Shown: in pieces, positions 61,345-64,000 of the stretch
Layout of the letters: each line of letters begins with the position of its first letter
How positions within the stretch are numbered: the first letter of the stretch is position 1
Source: Pseudomonadota bacterium
GTDB taxonomy: Bacteria; Pseudomonadota; Alphaproteobacteria; Acetobacterales; Acetobacteraceae
Direction: 5' to 3'
Assembly (NCBI GenBank): GCA_021845985.1
Contig: JAJZES010000015.1
Span: 38,185 to 102,184, forward strand
DNA: 64,000 nucleotides
Translations under genes and position numbers: made by a program
Notes under the pieces: generated by a model
The model's input: the letters and a program-made list of their open reading frames with translations, nothing else
Databases searched by the model: none
Told to the model about the DNA's origin: nothing

Positions 61345-63126
61345 ATGCACGCCTATCGTACCCATACTTGCGGCGCGTTGCGCGCCGCCGATGCCGGTCA
61401 GGCCGCGCGCCTGTCCGGCTGGGTCCACAGCAAGCGCGACCATGGCGGGCTGCTGTTCATCGACCTGCGCGATCATTACGGCCTGACCCAGTGCGTGTTC
61501 GCCGCCGGCACCCCGGCCTTCGCCGCCGCCGACGCGCTGCGCCCGGAGAGCGTCGTCACCGTCACCGGCGCGGTGGTGCAGCGCCAGGAGGGGACGGTCA
61601 ATCCGCGCCTGCCGACCGGGGAGATCGAGCTGCGCGCCGCCGAGCTGACGGTGCAATCGGCCGCCGAGGTGCTGCCGATGCAGGTCGCCGGCGAGGAACG
61701 CTTCCCCGACGAGCTGCGCCTGCGCTACCGCTACCTCGATCTGCGGCGCGAGCGGGTGCACCGCAACATGATGCTGCGCGCCGGGGTCATCGCCTCGATC
61801 CGGCGGCGGATGCTGGATCAGGGGTTCACCGAGTTCACCACCCCGATCCTGACCGCCTCCTCGCCCGAGGGGGCGCGCGACTTCCTGGTGCCGGCGCGCA
61901 TGCATCCCGGCACCTTCTATGCCCTGCCGCAGGCGCCGCAGCAGTTCAAGCAATTGCTGATGGTCGCCGGGTTCGACCGCTATTTCCAGATCGCGCCGTG
62001 TTTCCGCGACGAGGCCAGCCGCGCCGACCGCTCGCCGGGCGAGTTCTACCAGCTCGATTTCGAGATGAGCTTCGTCACCCAGGAGGACGTGTTCGCCGCC
62101 ATCGAACCGGTGATCGCCGGGGTGTTCGAGGAGTTCGCCGCCGGCCGCGGCGTCACCCGGCCGCCCTTCCCGCGCATCCCGTTCGACGAGGCGATGCTGC
62201 GCTTCGGCAGCGACAAGCCGGATTTGCGCAACCCGATCGAAATCCGCGACGTGACCGAGCATTTCGCCGGCTCCGGCTTCGGCCTGTTCGCCAAAATCGC
62301 CGCGGCCGGCGGGGTGGTGCGCGCCATCCCGGCGCCGGGCGCCGGCGGCAACCCGCGCAGCTTTTTCGACAAGCTCAACGAGTGGGCGCGCGAGCAGGGC
62401 GGCGGCGGGCTGGGCTACATCACCTTCGACGCCGAGGGTCCGAAGGGGCCGATCGCGCGCAACCTGGAACCCGACCGCGCCGCGGCGATCCGCGCGGCGT
62501 GCGGGCTGGCGGCGGGGGATGCGGTGTTCTTCGCCGCCGGCAAGCGCGACGCGGCGGCGAAACTGGCCGGCGCGGTGCGCACCCGGCTCGGCAGCGATCT
62601 CGGGCTGATCGCCGGCGGCGCGTTCCGTTTCTGCTGGGTCACCGATTTCCCGATGTACGAGCTGAACGAGGAAACCGGGCAGATCGATTTCAGCCACAAC
62701 CCGTTCAGCATGCCGCAGGGCGGGATGGCGGCGCTGGACAGTCAGGACCCGCTGACCATCAAGGCGTTTCAGTACGACATCGTCTGCAACGGCATCGAGC
62801 TGTCGTCGGGGGCGATCCGCAACCATCGGCCGGACATCATGCTGCGCGCCTTCGCCATCGCCGGCTATTCGGCGGCGGAGGTGGAGGCGCGGTTCGGCGG
62901 CATGCTGAGCGCGTTCCGCTATGGCGCGCCGCCGCATGGCGGCTCGGCGCCGGGCATCGACCGCATCGTCATGCTGCTGGCCGACGAGCCGAATATCCGC
63001 GAGGTGATCCTGTTCCCGCTCAACCAGCAGGGCGAGGATCTGCTGATGGGCGCGCCGGCGCCGATTCCGCCGGCGCGGTGGAAGGAACTGCACATGAAGC
63101 CGGACCTGCCGCCCAAGGCGGGTTGA
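61345..63126 (+). CDS. aspS: Aspartyl-tRNA synthetase, probably non-discriminating type
   Basis: 593-residue bacterial-type class IIb synthetase. It has an OB-fold anticodon domain ([20 protein letters not shown]), the motif 2 region [19 protein letters not shown], a GAD insert, and motif 3 [18 protein letters not shown]. His33 in RDHGG corresponds to the position that is His in non-discriminating and Leu in discriminating AspRS of characterised bacteria; so it may also charge tRNA-Asn, which GatCAB would then correct. The start gives a normal N-terminus. Confidence 0.95.
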   Translation: MHAYRTHTCGALRAADAGQAARLSGWVHSKRDHGGLLFIDLRDHYGLTQCVFAAGTPAFAAADALRPESVVTVTGAVVQRQEGTVNPRLPTGEIELRAAELTVQSAAEVLPMQVAGEERFPDELRLRYRYLDLRRERVHRNMMLRAGVIASIRRRMLDQGFTEFTTPILTASSPEGARDFLVPARMHPGTFYALPQAPQQFKQLLMVAGFDRYFQIAPCFRDEASRADRSPGEFYQLDFEMSFVTQEDVFAAIEPVIAGVFEEFAAGRGVTRPPFPRIPFDEAMLRFGSDKPDLRNPIEIRDVTEHFAGSGFGLFAKIAAAGGVVRAIPAPGAGGNPRSFFDKLNEWAREQGGGGLGYITFDAEGPKGPIARNLEPDRAAAIRAACGLAAGDAVFFAAGKRDAAAKLAGAVRTRLGSDLGLIAGGAFRFCWVTDFPMYELNEETGQIDFSHNPFSMPQGGMAALDSQDPLTIKAFQYDIVCNGIELSSGAIRNHRPDIMLRAFAIAGYSAAEVEARFGGMLSAFRYGAPPHGGSAPGIDRIVMLLADEPNIREVILFPLNQQGEDLLMGAPAPIPPARWKELHMKPDLPPKAG

Positions 63127-63144
63127 GGCGTTGAGGGGGCGACG

Positions 63145-63669
63145 ATGATGCTTCGAGGCGTGGCGCTGGCGACGGTTTTGACCTGTGCGGCGGGTGGGGC
63201 GTGGGCGGCCGATCCGCCGGTCTCGGCCGCCTGCATGGCGCCGATTCCACCGGGAGCGGCCGACCCGGTGCCGCGCGACGTGCATTTTCACGTCAACGGG
63301 TCGAGCCGGCTGATTTCCATTACGCTGTGCATCGCCTCCAACACGGCGCTGCCGCTGCAGGGCGCCGCCGCCAATGTCGGGCTGTTCAGCGCCGACGGCG
63401 TGCTGATCAACTATGCCGGGCAGAGCTACAGCAATGTCCAGCCGCTGACCAATCCGGGCACGGAGGGGCCGAAGCTGCTGCTGATGTATGGCGTGGCGAT
63501 CGAGGTCGATCCCAAATACGGCCAGCATTTTTCGCCCGATACGGTGGTGGCGCTGAGCACCGTCGCCTGCACCAAGGCGGCGCCGGACTGCGCCCCGGCG
63601 GCGGCGCAGACGCAGACTTTTTTGCTGCCGGTGCAGATCGACGACGATTTGCCGGGGGGAAAGAAGTAG
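63145..63669 (+). CDS. Hypothetical secreted protein
   Basis: 174 residues with a clear signal peptide (RGVALATVLTCAAGGAWAAD, cleaved after AWA). The mature part has four Cys (ACMAP, LCIAS, TVACTKAAPDC), beta-rich segments and no recognised domain. It starts 18 bp after aspS in the same orientation, so it may be co-transcribed. I do not recognise the family. Function unknown. Confidence 0.65.
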   Translation: MMLRGVALATVLTCAAGGAWAADPPVSAACMAPIPPGAADPVPRDVHFHVNGSSRLISITLCIASNTALPLQGAAANVGLFSADGVLINYAGQSYSNVQPLTNPGTEGPKLLLMYGVAIEVDPKYGQHFSPDTVVALSTVACTKAAPDCAPAAAQTQTFLLPVQIDDDLPGGKK

Positions 63670-63698
63670 GCAGGCGGGCGCGCGCCGGCGCCGCGCTG

Positions 63699-64000
63699 TC
63701 ACGCGGGATACGGCGGCCGGGTGAAGCGGCGGAGGGTTTGCGGCGGGGCGCGGGCGGCGCGTGGCCGATCGTCGCGCGGGATGGCGCGCGGGGTGGCGCG
63801 CGGGATGTCGCGCGTGGGCGGCGCGGCTGGGGTGTTCGGCGGCTGGCGCGGGGTTGGCCGGCGCGCGGTGGGCCGCGGCGGCAGTTTGGGGCGCGCGACG
63901 GCCAGCATGCGGCAGAGCGGGCGCAGCAGCCGGTCGATGCCGGGGGCGGCCTCGAGCAGGGCAATCATGTCCGGCTGGGTCAGCAGATAGTGCAGTTGCG
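63699..64000 (-). CDS. Hypothetical protein, C-terminal part (continues beyond the window)
   Basis: Open frame from the window edge to a stop at 63699. Its first visible part LHYLLTQPDMIALLEAAPG and IDRLLRPLCRMLAVA looks helical and protein-like, followed by a low-complexity Pro/Arg/Ala tail of about 60 residues. An internal ATG at 63968 is probably not the start because the frame stays open upstream. The Pro/Arg tail could be read-through of GC-rich sequence, but it is in the same frame as the helical part. Confidence 0.5.
   Translation of the reverse strand, partial: QLHYLLTQPDMIALLEAAPGIDRLLRPLCRMLAVARPKLPPRPTARRPTPRQPPNTPAAPPTRDIPRATPRAIPRDDRPRAARAPPQTLRRFTRPPYPA

Noticed and set aside
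63721..63990. Plus-strand Arg/Gly-rich ORF at the window end
   Set aside because: Composition typical of an antisense shadow; the minus-strand frame running off the window has a more protein-like beginning.

Overview
The window is high-GC alphaproteobacterial chromosome, most likely from an Acetobacteraceae or other Rhodospirillales member. The basis is gene content and neighbourhoods (clpS-clpA, a PHB phasin with phaAB, rnd divergent from aspS, pyrC behind a class II asparagine synthase) together with very GC-rich codon use. No rRNA, tRNA, CRISPR array or complete mobile element was recognised.

Layout. 1-3.2 kb: radC (cut by the window edge), an acyl-CoA thioesterase, map and a D,D-carboxypeptidase, all on minus. 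3.2-9.3 kb: polyhydroxybutyrate and proteolysis genes on plus (phasin with its own promoter, clpS, clpA, phaA, phaB), followed by a DMT exporter. 10.1-12.2 kb: a glutathione transferase and glyoxalase II pair, and a methyltransferase. 12.3-17.1 kb: a protocatechuate operon on minus (pcaD-pcaH-pcaG, pcaB, BKACE-type cleavage enzyme), with a broken AraC regulator in its middle. 17.2-22.3 kb: a divergent, tightly coupled five-gene operon (crotonase, feruloyl-CoA-synthase-type ligase, thiolase, SDR, 4-hydroxybenzoyl-CoA-type thioesterase). It looks like a CoA-dependent beta-oxidative route from hydroxycinnamates to hydroxybenzoates, which would then feed the pca genes. 22.6-30.0 kb: reductive pyrimidine catabolism (preT, preA, ureidopropionase-like amidohydrolase) in one operon with an NMT1-type ABC transporter. 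30.1-32.3 kb: three TadE/TadG-like minor pilin genes. 32.5-36.5 kb: ygfZ, asnB and pyrC.

36.5-49.5 kb looks like an inserted block. Its left edge has a palindromic element and a short scar of the 3' end of DNA polymerase I. It carries heterotetrameric sarcosine oxidase (soxBDAG), a GlxA-type regulator, a polar amino acid ABC transporter and a pair of FAD oxidoreductases. Its right edge has truncated IS630 and IS5-family transposase remnants.

49.6-60.0 kb is the least familiar part. A Rieske ferredoxin-like protein, two translationally coupled COG2159 amidohydrolases and a cupin lie on plus. Two flavodiiron-like metallo-beta-lactamase-fold proteins sit in a minus operon with a branched-chain-type ABC transporter whose two ATPases are fused. 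A substrate-binding protein coupled to an SMP-30/gluconolactonase-like protein follows on plus. One amidohydrolase has lost its catalytic-type residues, and the two MBL proteins have lost different ligands. This is my best candidate for an undescribed catabolic system. The window closes with rnd, aspS, a small secreted protein and a partial hypothetical gene.
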